A stretch of 63,367 bases of DNA. Source: an uncultured Halieaceae bacterium. GTDB lineage: Bacteria > Pseudomonadota > Gammaproteobacteria > Pseudomonadales > Halieaceae. The position numbers and the translations under genes are program-made. The first letter of the stretch is position 1. Each line of letters begins with the position of its first letter. Below the pieces are notes generated by a model, which was given only the letters and a program-made list of their open reading frames with translations, made no database searches and was not told the DNA's origin. This document shows, in pieces, positions 26,152-34,689 of this stretch. The stretch covers positions 1 to 63,367 of the forward strand of contig CAJXNM010000014.1 of assembly GCA_913057135.1 (NCBI GenBank), given 5' to 3'.

Positions 26152-26871
26152 GTGCCTCGTTTAATCATTATTCTTGCAGCCCTGCTTGCCATCGCTATCT
26201 TGGTGCGTCGAATTCAAACCATGCCACCCCAAAAGCGACGAGCCGCCTATTGGCAGCTACTATTTGTTGTGGTTGTCGGTGGCGCGATACTGCTTACCGC
26301 TCTGGGGAAGATGCACTGGTTAGGTGCGGCACTCACAGGTCTGCTAGTGATGGTTCGACAATTACTACCCGTACTCATTCGGTCGGTCCCCACACTGCAT
26401 AAACTCTGGCAACAACGACAAAACGCTCAACCTAGCGGTCAGTATTCCGAGGTCAAAAGCGCGCTGCTAGCAATGACCCTGAACCATGCCTCTGGGGAAT
26501 TAAACGGTCAGGTCTTGGACGGCCCCCTTAAAGACTGGCTATTGTCGGACCTTTCACTGGAACAACTGCAACAGCTATTGCGTTACTGCCAACAACATGA
26601 TGATGATTCAGTGCAGCTGTTAACCAGCTATTTAGAGCAGCGTTTTCCCGAGGGCTTCGACCACCATACCCACGGCGAGCAGCCCACCACCGATAACAGT
26701 TCGATGACACGCTCAGAGGCACTGGCCGTGTTGGGCGTCGCCGACGATGCCAGTGAAGAAGACATCATTCAGGCGCACCGGAGTCTAATGCAGAAGCTCC
26801 ATCCGGATCGCGGCGGTAATGACTATCTAGCCGCCAAACTAAATCAAGCCAAGGATGTCTTAATCGGTTAG
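26152..26871 (+). CDS. Membrane-anchored protein with C-terminal J domain
   Basis: This 239-residue protein starts with GTG at 26152. Two or three hydrophobic helices occupy about residues 3-75 (LIIILAALLAIAILV, YWQLLFVVVVGGAILLTAL, WLGAALTGLLVMV). A soluble middle follows, and the last about 55 residues are a J domain (SEALAVLGVADDASEEDIIQAH) with the HPD motif in QKLHPDRGG, needed to stimulate Hsp70 ATPase. The topology resembles Tim14/DjlA-like membrane J proteins. It follows the VWA-like gene, so it may recruit DnaK to the membrane; the client is unknown. Confidence 0.85.
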   Translation: MPRLIIILAALLAIAILVRRIQTMPPQKRRAAYWQLLFVVVVGGAILLTALGKMHWLGAALTGLLVMVRQLLPVLIRSVPTLHKLWQQRQNAQPSGQYSEVKSALLAMTLNHASGELNGQVLDGPLKDWLLSDLSLEQLQQLLRYCQQHDDDSVQLLTSYLEQRFPEGFDHHTHGEQPTTDNSSMTRSEALAVLGVADDASEEDIIQAHRSLMQKLHPDRGGNDYLAAKLNQAKDVLIG

Positions 26872-26948
26872 ACCGGCTTGCTATCGCGGAGCAGCTATCG
26901 CTAGGGCGGCGGTATGGCTCTTTTGGACTCATCGGTGTTGAGGAACCC

Positions 26949-27227
26949 ATGTCAGAAACGCACATCATCTGCAATCAGGATGGCCACTATTGGGGCCGAG
27001 GTAAGCGCTGGGTTGATGGCCGTGACCTATCAAAAGTGGCTCACTACGGCTATCGGGATGAGGCGGTGAATACCGTGTTTGAACTGAGTTCAAAAGACAT
27101 CGATCTTCGCTGTGATATTAAAATCGTTACGCTTATCGAGGGTAAGCTGCCCAAACTACCTGTATCCGCCACGCCCCTACCCGACCCGGACGACCCACAA
27201 CTAGCGCTACAACCCGAAGCCAGTTAA
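26949..27227 (+). CDS. Hypothetical 92-residue protein
   Basis: I do not recognise this protein. It starts with ATG at 26949 after GAGG. The sequence begins MSETHIICNQDGHYWGRGKRWVDGRD and is acidic with a proline-rich end (PLPDPDDPQLALQPEAS). No membrane segment or signal is seen. The lone gene spacing (77 bases before, 81 after) suggests its own promoter. Coding support is the good ribosome site, and codon use like its neighbours. Confidence 0.6.
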   Translation: MSETHIICNQDGHYWGRGKRWVDGRDLSKVAHYGYRDEAVNTVFELSSKDIDLRCDIKIVTLIEGKLPKLPVSATPLPDPDDPQLALQPEAS

Positions 27228-27237
27228 CCCAAGAGGC

Positions 27238-27267
27238 CTCTTGAAAAACCACGAAAGACACCTATTA
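27238..27267 (+). promoter_or_regulatory. Possible sigma-32 (heat shock) promoter for htpX
   Basis: CTTGAAA at 27240-27246 matches the sigma-32 -35 box. After a 13-base gap CACCTATTA at 27259-27267 resembles the CCCCATNTA -10 box with several mismatches. It is 42 bases before the htpX ATG and follows the palindrome AAGAGGCCTCTT (27231-27242). E. coli htpX is a heat-shock gene, which supports the reading. Confidence 0.5.
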
Positions 27268-27308
27268 AAGACTTATTAGCCCAATCGGGCATTTTAGGAG
27301 CGATCGAC

Positions 27309-28184
27309 ATGCGCATTCTGCTGTTTTTAGCCACCAACCTAGCGGTGATGATTCTGGTCAGTGTTGTGTTTCAGCTCCTGGGCTTTCAAGGGGTGTTAAT
27401 GGCCAATGGTGTCGACCTCAACCTGCAAGCCCTGTTGGTGCTTTGTGGACTGTTCGGCTTTGGCGGCTCATTGATTTCACTGTTGTTATCAAAGTGGATG
27501 GCCAAGCGTAGCACCGGCACGACACTGATTGATCAACCCCGCAATCGTGAAGAGCGCTGGCTACTCGAGACCGTTGAAAGTATCAGCCGTGAAGCTGGGA
27601 TAAAAATGCCAGAGGTTGGGATTTTTCCCTCGGATGCCGCCAACGCATTCGCAACCGGCTGGAATCGCAATGATGCGCTGGTCGCCGTCAGTGCAGGATT
27701 GATGCGACGCTTTCAGCCAAATGAAATTCGTGCGGTACTAGCCCACGAAATAGGCCATGTTGCCAATGGCGACATGGTCACCCTGTCGCTGATACAGGGG
27801 GTGGTCAACACCTTCGTCATGTTTTTTGCGCGAATTATTGGGCATACGGTTGATCGAGTGGTGTTCAAAACCGAGCGAGGATATGGACTCGGTTATTACG
27901 CGGTCACCATCGTTGCAGAGATCGTGTTGGGCTTTCTGGCCAGCGCCATCGTTATGGCATTTTCACGGTACCGGGAGTACCGAGCTGACGCAGCCGGCGC
28001 GCAACTTACCACCCGTGGCGATATGATTGCCGCACTCCAGCGACTTCGCGCTGAACAAGGTGCCCCAGGGGACTTACCCGGCGAACTCACTGCCTTCGGT
28101 ATCAGGTCAGGCAAGTCGGGCTTGGCGAATTTGTTCAGCTCTCACCCACCCCTCGATGATCGTATTAAGGCCCTACAGTCGTGA
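27309..28184 (+). CDS. htpX: Protease HtpX (membrane zinc metalloprotease)
   Basis: This 291-residue M48 family protease degrades misfolded membrane proteins with FtsH. Two N-terminal helices ([40 protein letters not shown]) precede the zinc motif HEIGH in [13 protein letters not shown] near residue 147, followed by two more helices and the third ligand region [16 protein letters not shown] is at 27296-27300. It overlaps the HtrA gene by 4 bases (GTGA), so they form a quality-control operon. Confidence 0.96.
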   Translation: MRILLFLATNLAVMILVSVVFQLLGFQGVLMANGVDLNLQALLVLCGLFGFGGSLISLLLSKWMAKRSTGTTLIDQPRNREERWLLETVESISREAGIKMPEVGIFPSDAANAFATGWNRNDALVAVSAGLMRRFQPNEIRAVLAHEIGHVANGDMVTLSLIQGVVNTFVMFFARIIGHTVDRVVFKTERGYGLGYYAVTIVAEIVLGFLASAIVMAFSRYREYRADAAGAQLTTRGDMIAALQRLRAEQGAPGDLPGELTAFGIRSGKSGLANLFSSHPPLDDRIKALQS

Positions 28185-29311
28185 GTTCACAACGGCAGCG
28201 ACACTTATCTGTGGGCCTACCCAGACGATTACTAGCCCTTGTGGCGTTATTGGCCAGTACCGCCTGCGCCGATGACGCTGCCAAACAGCCAGACGCCTCG
28301 GCATCGGGAACCCTTGGAAAGTCCCTTGAATATCTGAGCTTCGCCACCGACGATGAAGCCAACAGTACTGAAATTTTTGCCAAGGCGTCACCCGCGGTGG
28401 TCTTTGTGACCAGCAGTGAACTGCGCCGCAATCGATTTACGTTTAACGTCACAGAAGTCCCTCGCGGCGCTGGCTCCGGCTTTATTTGGAGCGAAGATGG
28501 CCTGGTGGTCACCAACTTTCACGTCGTAGCGGGTGCCGATCGACTCGAGGTGACCATTGGCGACCTGGGTGATTTTAAAGCTGAGGTCGTTGGTGTAGCC
28601 CCCGAGCGGGATCTGGCGGTGCTACGGCTAATCGATCCACCTGAGAACCTTACGGTACTGCCGCTGGGAGACTCCTCTGAACTTTCGGTGGGCCGTAAAG
28701 TGCTGGCAATTGGCAACCCTTTTGGCTTGGATACCACCTTAACGGTGGGTGTTGTGAGCGCACTTGATCGAGAGATTCAGTCGCCCAGTAATCGACGTAT
28801 CAGAGGCGTCATTCAAACCGATGCAGCGATCAATCCGGGTAATTCCGGGGGCCCCCTGTTGAATTCAATGGGTCAATTGGTGGGCGTTAACACCGCCATC
28901 TACTCCCCCAGTGGTGGCAGTGCGGGTATTGGCTTCGCTATCCCAGTGAACATGGTGCGCGAAGTCGTGCCACAGCTTATTGCCTACGGCAAAATGCTCC
29001 GTCCGATTCTTGGGGTGGAGCTTGCCAGTGACCGCTGGACGCGGCGCTATGGTGTTGAAGGTGTCGCTATCGTCCGCGTGTTGCGGGGTCTACCCGCTAG
29101 TGAAGCTGGCCTGATGGGCGCCCAAGCGGGTCCCAGAGGCGAGGTGCGCTTGGGGGACATTATCACCCATATCGATGATGAACCCATCCGCAGCAGTGAC
29201 GATTATTTAGCTGCCCTGGAAAAACATAATATTGGGGATACCGTTCGTTTGCGGACACGCCGGGGGGACCGGGTACTGGAATTCGATATCACCTTATCGG
29301 AGAGCCGCTGA
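28181..29311 (+). CDS. HtrA/DegP-like trypsin-type serine protease with PDZ
   Basis: This 376-residue S1C protease has catalytic His in VTNFHVVAG, Asp in ERDLAVLRL and Ser in [11 protein letters not shown], followed by one PDZ domain at about 270-370 ([46 protein letters not shown]). The N-terminal region has a signal segment ([20 protein letters not shown]) that could be cleaved at ACA or be lipid-modified at the Cys; the -3 residue is not ideal for a lipobox. One PDZ is closer to DegS than DegP. It starts with GTG, coupled to htpX, and overlaps the next small gene by one base. Confidence 0.9.
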   Translation: MSSQRQRHLSVGLPRRLLALVALLASTACADDAAKQPDASASGTLGKSLEYLSFATDDEANSTEIFAKASPAVVFVTSSELRRNRFTFNVTEVPRGAGSGFIWSEDGLVVTNFHVVAGADRLEVTIGDLGDFKAEVVGVAPERDLAVLRLIDPPENLTVLPLGDSSELSVGRKVLAIGNPFGLDTTLTVGVVSALDREIQSPSNRRIRGVIQTDAAINPGNSGGPLLNSMGQLVGVNTAIYSPSGGSAGIGFAIPVNMVREVVPQLIAYGKMLRPILGVELASDRWTRRYGVEGVAIVRVLRGLPASEAGLMGAQAGPRGEVRLGDIITHIDDEPIRSSDDYLAALEKHNIGDTVRLRTRRGDRVLEFDITLSESR

Positions 29312-29457
29312 TGCGCGCTTGGCGAATTTGGCTGCTGGCACTGGGTATTGCCGCGATGGTGATCATTCAGTTTATTCCCGCTAATCCCAGCTCCGAGGAT
29401 CCACATCAAGGGTCGGCAGCGCAGAACGCTGAAATGCCGGTGACCCCTGCTGAGTAG
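29311..29457 (+). CDS. Small membrane-anchored protein (48 residues) coupled to the HtrA gene
   Basis: An open frame begins ATG at 29311, overlapping the protease TGA by one base (TGATG), and ends TAG at 29455. The product starts [20 protein letters not shown], a single hydrophobic helix of about 18 residues, followed by PANPSSEDPHQG and a short polar tail. Its last 77 bases lie opposite the 3' end of the convergent symporter gene. The translational coupling and clear helix support a real small protein. The IQFIP stretch after the helix recalls the start of haem-binding-domain proteins, but too little remains to assign it. Confidence 0.55.
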   Translation: MRAWRIWLLALGIAAMVIIQFIPANPSSEDPHQGSAAQNAEMPVTPAE

Positions 29458-30772
29458 GCCGCTCATAGTCCCCAAGTAATTCTATGGCGATAGGATATAG
29501 AGCCCACAGCGCCAGTAAGTTCACCACCGCCAACAAACCCATAGTGAAATCGGAAAACCCGAATACGGTGCCGAGATCCTGTAGCGATGCCCACCCTATC
29601 AACGCCAAGATGAACAGCCTAAACAGGCCAATGGTGAGTTTTGGGGAGACATCGAAATAGGCAATGCTGTTCTCCCCCAGATAGCAGTTATAGGCGATAG
29701 AACTGACCGCAAACATCACCAGTGCGATACTCACAAGCTGCTCACCAATAGGACCAATATGAGAGGCCAGGGCTATTTGTGTCAGTGCAACCCCTTCTAC
29801 ACCGTCGGCGCCGGGCTGATACACCGGCGATAACAGGATGATTAAAGCGGTGCAGGTACACAGCACAATCGTATCGATAAAGACACTGAGGGCTTGAATG
29901 AGCCCCTGCGAAATAGGGTGATCAACGTCCGCGGCCGCAGCGACATTCGGAGCTGTTCCCAAGCCCGCTTCATTGGAGAACAAACCACGCCGAGCACCCT
30001 GCATAATGACCGCAGCGATACCACCGCCAACCACCTGCTCCAAGCCAAAAGCCGATCTCAGTACCAGACCGAGTGCAGCGGGAATATCGGCGATGTTAAG
30101 CACTAGGACCAACAGCGCCAGAAGAAAATAGCCCACTACCATGATGGGCACGATAATCTCTGAAAAAAGGGCGATGCGACGGATACCACCAAATAATATA
30201 ACGGCCATCAGGGCGGTCAGAGCCACCCCCGATTGCCAAGCGGGAACACCAAATGCACTCTCGATAGAGGCGGTTACGGCATAAGACTGCACCGCATTAA
30301 AACCCAGCCCAGTCGTTAACAGCAGCAGACAAGAGTAAACGACAGGCAAAACGCGCCAACCTAGACCATGTCGCATGTAATAGGCTGGACCACCGCGAAA
30401 ATCATCACCCTCATGCTTGCGCTTGAACAGCTGGGCAAGGGCGCACTCGAATAGGCTGGTGGCCATACCCAGTAGCGCGATGAGCCACATCCAAAACAAG
30501 GCGCCGGGACCACCCAATGTCATCGCTACCGCTACCCCAGCGATGTTGCCGCCACCGACCCGACCTGCCACGCTCACAACCAGCGCTTGGAAACCGCTGA
30601 TCCCGCGACTGGTGCCGGAAAGGTGACTGTGCCAAAGCCCCTTGAACATGGCCCCAAAGAGCCGCAGCTGCACAAATTTTGAACCCACTGTGAACCGAAG
30701 ACCCACCGCTAACAGGGCGGCAATCAAGACATAGGACCAGAGCCAATCGGTGACTGTCGCAAGTATTGCCAT
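29381..30772 (-). CDS. Alanine/glycine:sodium symporter (AGCS family)
   Basis: This 463-residue membrane protein is of the AGCS family, sodium-coupled uptake of alanine or glycine. The signature VGGGNIAGVAVAMTLGGPGALFWMWL is near residues 71-97, then FRGGPAYYM and SNEAGLGTAPNVAAAADVDHP. About 11 helices are visible. The frame opens further upstream to 30844, but ATG 30772, two bases after the stop of the NSS gene, gives normal length. Its 3' end overlaps the small gene at 29311 on the other strand. Confidence 0.9.
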   Translation of the reverse strand: MAILATVTDWLWSYVLIAALLAVGLRFTVGSKFVQLRLFGAMFKGLWHSHLSGTSRGISGFQALVVSVAGRVGGGNIAGVAVAMTLGGPGALFWMWLIALLGMATSLFECALAQLFKRKHEGDDFRGGPAYYMRHGLGWRVLPVVYSCLLLLTTGLGFNAVQSYAVTASIESAFGVPAWQSGVALTALMAVILFGGIRRIALFSEIIVPIMVVGYFLLALLVLVLNIADIPAALGLVLRSAFGLEQVVGGGIAAVIMQGARRGLFSNEAGLGTAPNVAAAADVDHPISQGLIQALSVFIDTIVLCTCTALIILLSPVYQPGADGVEGVALTQIALASHIGPIGEQLVSIALVMFAVSSIAYNCYLGENSIAYFDVSPKLTIGLFRLFILALIGWASLQDLGTVFGFSDFTMGLLAVVNLLALWALYPIAIELLGDYERPTQQGSPAFQRSALPTLDVDPRSWD

Positions 30773-30774
30773 GA

Positions 30775-32124
30775 CTACATCAGCCCGGTGATTAAGATGA
30801 GTGCAATAGCCGGCACTGCCACAAAGCGCAGCAACCAGCGCCATAAGCCGTAGCTCGTCTCACCCATGGCCAGTTCATCAGCACTGTGAGTGGGCGACAT
30901 GAACCAGCCGACAAACAAGGCAATCAATAACCCACCCGCTGGCAGCAGTATCTTGGTCGGCAAGGCATCGGCGACATCATTAAAGTTCATACCCGCGAAG
31001 CGCAGGTCCGCAATAACGTTGTACGACAACACGCTGGCTATGGCACAAACAGTCACGGTCACGACAACGGCCGCGGCACCCATATGGCGGTTAATGCCAA
31101 AACGCTCGTCGATCCATGCGGTGACCGACTCGAGCAAGCCCACCATAGAGGTAACACCCGCGACTGACAGCATAAGAAAGAACAATACCGCAAACACATG
31201 ACCACCCGGCATTTGCGCGAACGCCACGGGTAACGTCTGGAAAATGAGACCTGCCCCGCTAGCAATGTCGAGTCCGTGGTGGAAAACCGCGGGGAAGACC
31301 ACAAAGCCCGCAAGTAACGCCACCAGGGTATCGGCGATAACGACGATAAGCGCACCCTGAGTGATAGAGAATTGCCTGGGCAGGTATGCGCCGTAGGTCA
31401 TCATGCCACCCATCGCCACACCGATAGAGAAAAACGCCTGGCCGACAGCGGCGAGCAGCGTATCGGGACCCACCTTGGCAAAATCGGGGGTAAATAACCA
31501 CTCGAGGGTGGCCATAAAGCCACCGGTGAAGGCGTTGTAAATACCGAGGCCGATGAGCAGTGCAAACATCAACGGCATGAGGATACTGACCGCCCGCTCA
31601 ATACCCTCTTTGACACCGGCGAAAATGATGGTCCCGACAACGACGTTACCCACCAGAGTCCAGAACAACATGCCTGAGCCATCCGCGAGGATATGCTCAA
31701 AGGTTTGTGTGGCACTGTCAGCCGTAAACCCAGCAAATCCGGTGACGACAGCCTTGCTTAGGTACCAAAGAACCCAGCCAACAACCACCGAGTAGGTAAT
31801 AGCGATGGTGAAAGCAGTAAGTACCCCCATGCCACCGACCCAACTCCAATGGCGACTGCGCCCTGATTCCTCGGCAACTCGGGCCATGGACTCCGGGGGG
31901 CTGTGCTGACCACGCCGGCCCACCAACAATTCAGCAATCAGACAGGGCACGCCAATGGCGACGGCACAGACCAAATAAACCAGAACGAATGCAGAGCCGC
32001 CATTTTCACCGGTTACATAGGGAAACCGCCAGATATTGCCCAGACCAACAGCAAAACCCACGGATGCCATGACAAATGCAAAACGACTCGACCAATGGGC
32101 GCTACTCGACGCGGCTCCCGCCAT
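30775..32124 (-). CDS. Neurotransmitter:sodium symporter (NSS) family transporter
   Basis: This 449-residue LeuT-fold transporter moves amino acids or related amines with sodium. The start region FVMASVGFAVGLGNIWRFPYVTGENGGSAFVLVYL is the NSS signature with the unwound helix 1. About 12 helices are visible, and the last (LLRFVAVPAIALILITG) is short. It is just upstream of the AGCS symporter and 122 bases after gspN on the same strand. The substrate is not known. Confidence 0.9.
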   Translation of the reverse strand: MAGAASSSAHWSSRFAFVMASVGFAVGLGNIWRFPYVTGENGGSAFVLVYLVCAVAIGVPCLIAELLVGRRGQHSPPESMARVAEESGRSRHWSWVGGMGVLTAFTIAITYSVVVGWVLWYLSKAVVTGFAGFTADSATQTFEHILADGSGMLFWTLVGNVVVGTIIFAGVKEGIERAVSILMPLMFALLIGLGIYNAFTGGFMATLEWLFTPDFAKVGPDTLLAAVGQAFFSIGVAMGGMMTYGAYLPRQFSITQGALIVVIADTLVALLAGFVVFPAVFHHGLDIASGAGLIFQTLPVAFAQMPGGHVFAVLFFLMLSVAGVTSMVGLLESVTAWIDERFGINRHMGAAAVVVTVTVCAIASVLSYNVIADLRFAGMNFNDVADALPTKILLPAGGLLIALFVGWFMSPTHSADELAMGETSYGLWRWLLRFVAVPAIALILITGLM

Positions 32125-32246
32125 GAATACCTTCCTCTTGATTGGCTATCGACTCGATAGTCGGTTACTCGTCAGGGGCCTATGTGCAAACCAGCATATC
32201 CACCGCGAGGCTGTTATTAAGTTTTTATGACAGATTCGGGTCTAAT

Positions 32247-32984
32247 CTACAACTGGCCGTCCAGGACAACATCAAAGCCATTGTCAGTGGGCACGCCAAA
32301 TAACATTAGCGAAGGTCGTAGACCTTCATTAGCCACCGCAGGACCACTGACATCGAGATCAACCTGCCAATCGCGACCCTCAAAGGCAAGTTCCCCTGCA
32401 ACCACAAGCGGCCCAGACAAGGTAATCACCGAGCCTTTGATAGCACCATCGTTGCCCGACACATCGAGGGCATAATTACCCAGGGCAACATCGCCCTGTC
32501 GCGCCGCCCACACCGCATCCTGCCAGACAACACGAGCGTCCACGGCGGTAAGCTGACCATCATCAACACGCGCTTGATCGAGGGTGATCTGTATCTGACC
32601 ACCCACATATAGGGGCATGAGGTTACGCAAAAAGCGTACGTCGAGCTGTAGGCTGACATCCTCGAGGGACGCGGACCCACCCAACCCAGCAGCCACACGA
32701 CCGTCAAAGCGCTGGCTACCCCAGACACTACTGACATTGATAGAGGGACGCAGGCTCAACAACGACAGCGGCTCCAGATGCCAGCTAAGTCGTCCCAGGA
32801 CAAATCGTTTACCTTCAACAATCACGGCCGCACGGGCAGCAGTACCCTGCCACAGTGTCCCGGTGACGCCCTCAAGCTGTACGGTTGAAGGAAGTAAAAC
32901 CGCCACCACACGGCCGGGGAACTGCTGTAACAGCAAGAACAGGAACAGCACACCGATGACGGTGACAACACGCAATGTCGACAT
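32247..32984 (-). CDS. gspN: Type II secretion system protein N
   Basis: This 245-residue protein is GspN, an inner membrane protein of uncertain role in the T2SS. The N-terminal helix (VVTVIGVLFLFLLLQQFPG) is followed by a large beta-rich periplasmic part with the family opening VVAVLLPSTVQLEGVTGTLWQG. It follows gspM by 5 bases. gspN is absent in some T2SS, but here is the last gene of the operon. Confidence 0.85.
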   Translation of the reverse strand: MSTLRVVTVIGVLFLFLLLQQFPGRVVAVLLPSTVQLEGVTGTLWQGTAARAAVIVEGKRFVLGRLSWHLEPLSLLSLRPSINVSSVWGSQRFDGRVAAGLGGSASLEDVSLQLDVRFLRNLMPLYVGGQIQITLDQARVDDGQLTAVDARVVWQDAVWAARQGDVALGNYALDVSGNDGAIKGSVITLSGPLVVAGELAFEGRDWQVDLDVSGPAVANEGLRPSLMLFGVPTDNGFDVVLDGQL

Positions 32985-32989
32985 AGAAA

Positions 32990-33460
32990 TCAGCCCGCTT
33001 TCGCCAAGCGAAGAGTTGCATTCACACCGCCGCTACGACCCGCTTGACTAATCGAGGCATCGACAATCACCAGCCCGTCGACCACCTCGATGCGGTATAT
33101 CCAACGTACCAAAGCATCGTACTCGACGCTCTCAAACCGCACTTGCACCTCGCCGCGACTGTTGGGTTGTAGGCGGCGTACTGGCAGGCCAGCGAGCTCA
33201 CTCGAGCGACTAATAGCCGCGGTCAGATTGCTGTCGTCACCCGCGCCACCGCTAGCACGCAATCCGATCAATTGGGTCACTTTAGCGTCGACCCGAGCCA
33301 ACAAGGCCACTGCCGCCTCGTTGTTCATCGCCATTTGTTGGCGCTGTGCAGCAGCTGGGGCTAACAACAGTTGAAACACCAACCATAGCGCCACAACAGC
33401 GGCCATTACCAATACGTAGATTTGCTCGCGCTGACTTAAATTTTGAAACCAAGCCTTCAT
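32990..33460 (-). CDS. gspM: Type II secretion system protein M
   Basis: This 156-residue inner membrane protein of the T2SS platform has a short cytoplasmic start (MKAWFQNLSQREQIYVLVM) then a membrane helix (AAVVALWLVFQLLLAP) and a periplasmic ferredoxin-like domain. It works with GspL and GspF. It starts 4 bases inside gspL and is followed by gspN. Confidence 0.88.
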   Translation of the reverse strand: MKAWFQNLSQREQIYVLVMAAVVALWLVFQLLLAPAAAQRQQMAMNNEAAVALLARVDAKVTQLIGLRASGGAGDDSNLTAAISRSSELAGLPVRRLQPNSRGEVQVRFESVEYDALVRWIYRIEVVDGLVIVDASISQAGRSGGVNATLRLAKAG

Positions 33461-34638
33461 GCACCCACCCCCGTTGGCGTTCCCGCAACACGCAAGCGAG
33501 CACGTACTTGCTCATCCCTAGACGACGATGTTTCCAGTGTGGCATCGAGGCCTCGACGTCCGAGCAGCTGCCGCAGCGCCTCAACCGCTGCGAAATCATC
33601 GGCCATTAAATCGAGTCGGACTTCACCCGATGAAGCACTGAAATTAAGGGTACTGAGACTGATGCTCCCCTGTTCCGCCAAACTGGCCGTTATCGCGGCG
33701 AGCAGTGGCGTGAAGGCCAGGCCATTGCTAGAGGGGTTAAATTCAGCAATCTGACGGTCGAGTTGTTTTTCCACATCGACCACCGCGCCCCTGGGATTGG
33801 CCTGTCGGTAACTGTCCTGAATCGCTTGACGGATACGCGTGTTGTCCGCTTTCAGACGCTGGTATTGGGCAACATCGGCACCCAATTGCAGCACCAAGGC
33901 AACCCCGGCGGCCACTGCTACTCGCTGCCACAAACGCCACCAACGGCCCAGGGGTAATTGTGGGGCAAACCGTCCCTGACGAAGATCAAAAGCAGGCCCA
34001 TCTTGGGCTAACAACAACGCACTGCCCAAGTTTCCTTGGCGCCATTGAACCAGGCGCTGAAGATGCTCAGGGACCGTATTCGTATCATCCGCCTGCTGCT
34101 GCCCGTAAATGACGATTGCCGCGGGCTCCGTGTCGAGACTGGCCAGTAGAGGACCCACTAAAGAGCGCTCAATACGTGCGCCGGTCCACTCGCCCAGGCG
34201 CAGGATGGCACTGTCTGCCTCCATCACTATGCAAATCTCACCGAGCTGCCAAGGAAGTAGAAGCGCCTCGGGCAGCCAGTGGCCTTCCCAGCTGTCGGGG
34301 AGAGCCGCTTGCCATGCCTGCATCTGCTCATTGCGCACAACGGCAATGAGATACTGCTCGTCACCTAACCCTTGATACGCAAAGTGGAGATCGTCAACGT
34401 CATCGATGACGTCCTCTTCCAGCATGTAGGGCAGTGCTTTGGAGAGATGTTTGGCCTCATCAGCCGCGATATGCCGGGTGAATAGCCGTACCGAGTCAGA
34501 GGGTACGGCAAAAACCGTATTTTTCGGTAGCGCTGTCGACGCAGCAGGCGCCGGATCACTATCGGATTGACCGGCACGCCAAAGTCGGGGTTCATCACCC
34601 TCGAGGCGCAGTACACAAGCGTTTTCTCTGACAATCAT
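33457..34638 (-). CDS. gspL: Type II secretion system protein L
   Basis: This 393-residue inner membrane platform protein has an actin-like cytoplasmic domain (about 1-230), a transmembrane helix (WWRLWQRVAVAAGVALVLQLG) and a periplasmic ferredoxin-like domain. The cytoplasmic part binds the GspE ATPase. A TTG at 34656 would add 6 residues; ATG 34638 (MIVRENACVLRLEGDEPRLW) is used. It overlaps gspM by 4 bases. Confidence 0.88.
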   Translation of the reverse strand: MIVRENACVLRLEGDEPRLWRAGQSDSDPAPAASTALPKNTVFAVPSDSVRLFTRHIAADEAKHLSKALPYMLEEDVIDDVDDLHFAYQGLGDEQYLIAVVRNEQMQAWQAALPDSWEGHWLPEALLLPWQLGEICIVMEADSAILRLGEWTGARIERSLVGPLLASLDTEPAAIVIYGQQQADDTNTVPEHLQRLVQWRQGNLGSALLLAQDGPAFDLRQGRFAPQLPLGRWWRLWQRVAVAAGVALVLQLGADVAQYQRLKADNTRIRQAIQDSYRQANPRGAVVDVEKQLDRQIAEFNPSSNGLAFTPLLAAITASLAEQGSISLSTLNFSASSGEVRLDLMADDFAAVEALRQLLGRRGLDATLETSSSRDEQVRARLRVAGTPTGVGA

Positions 34639-34689
34639 GTTAGACAGGCCAAACAAAAGGTGAATCGGCGGAAGTGTCGGAAGCCCCTA

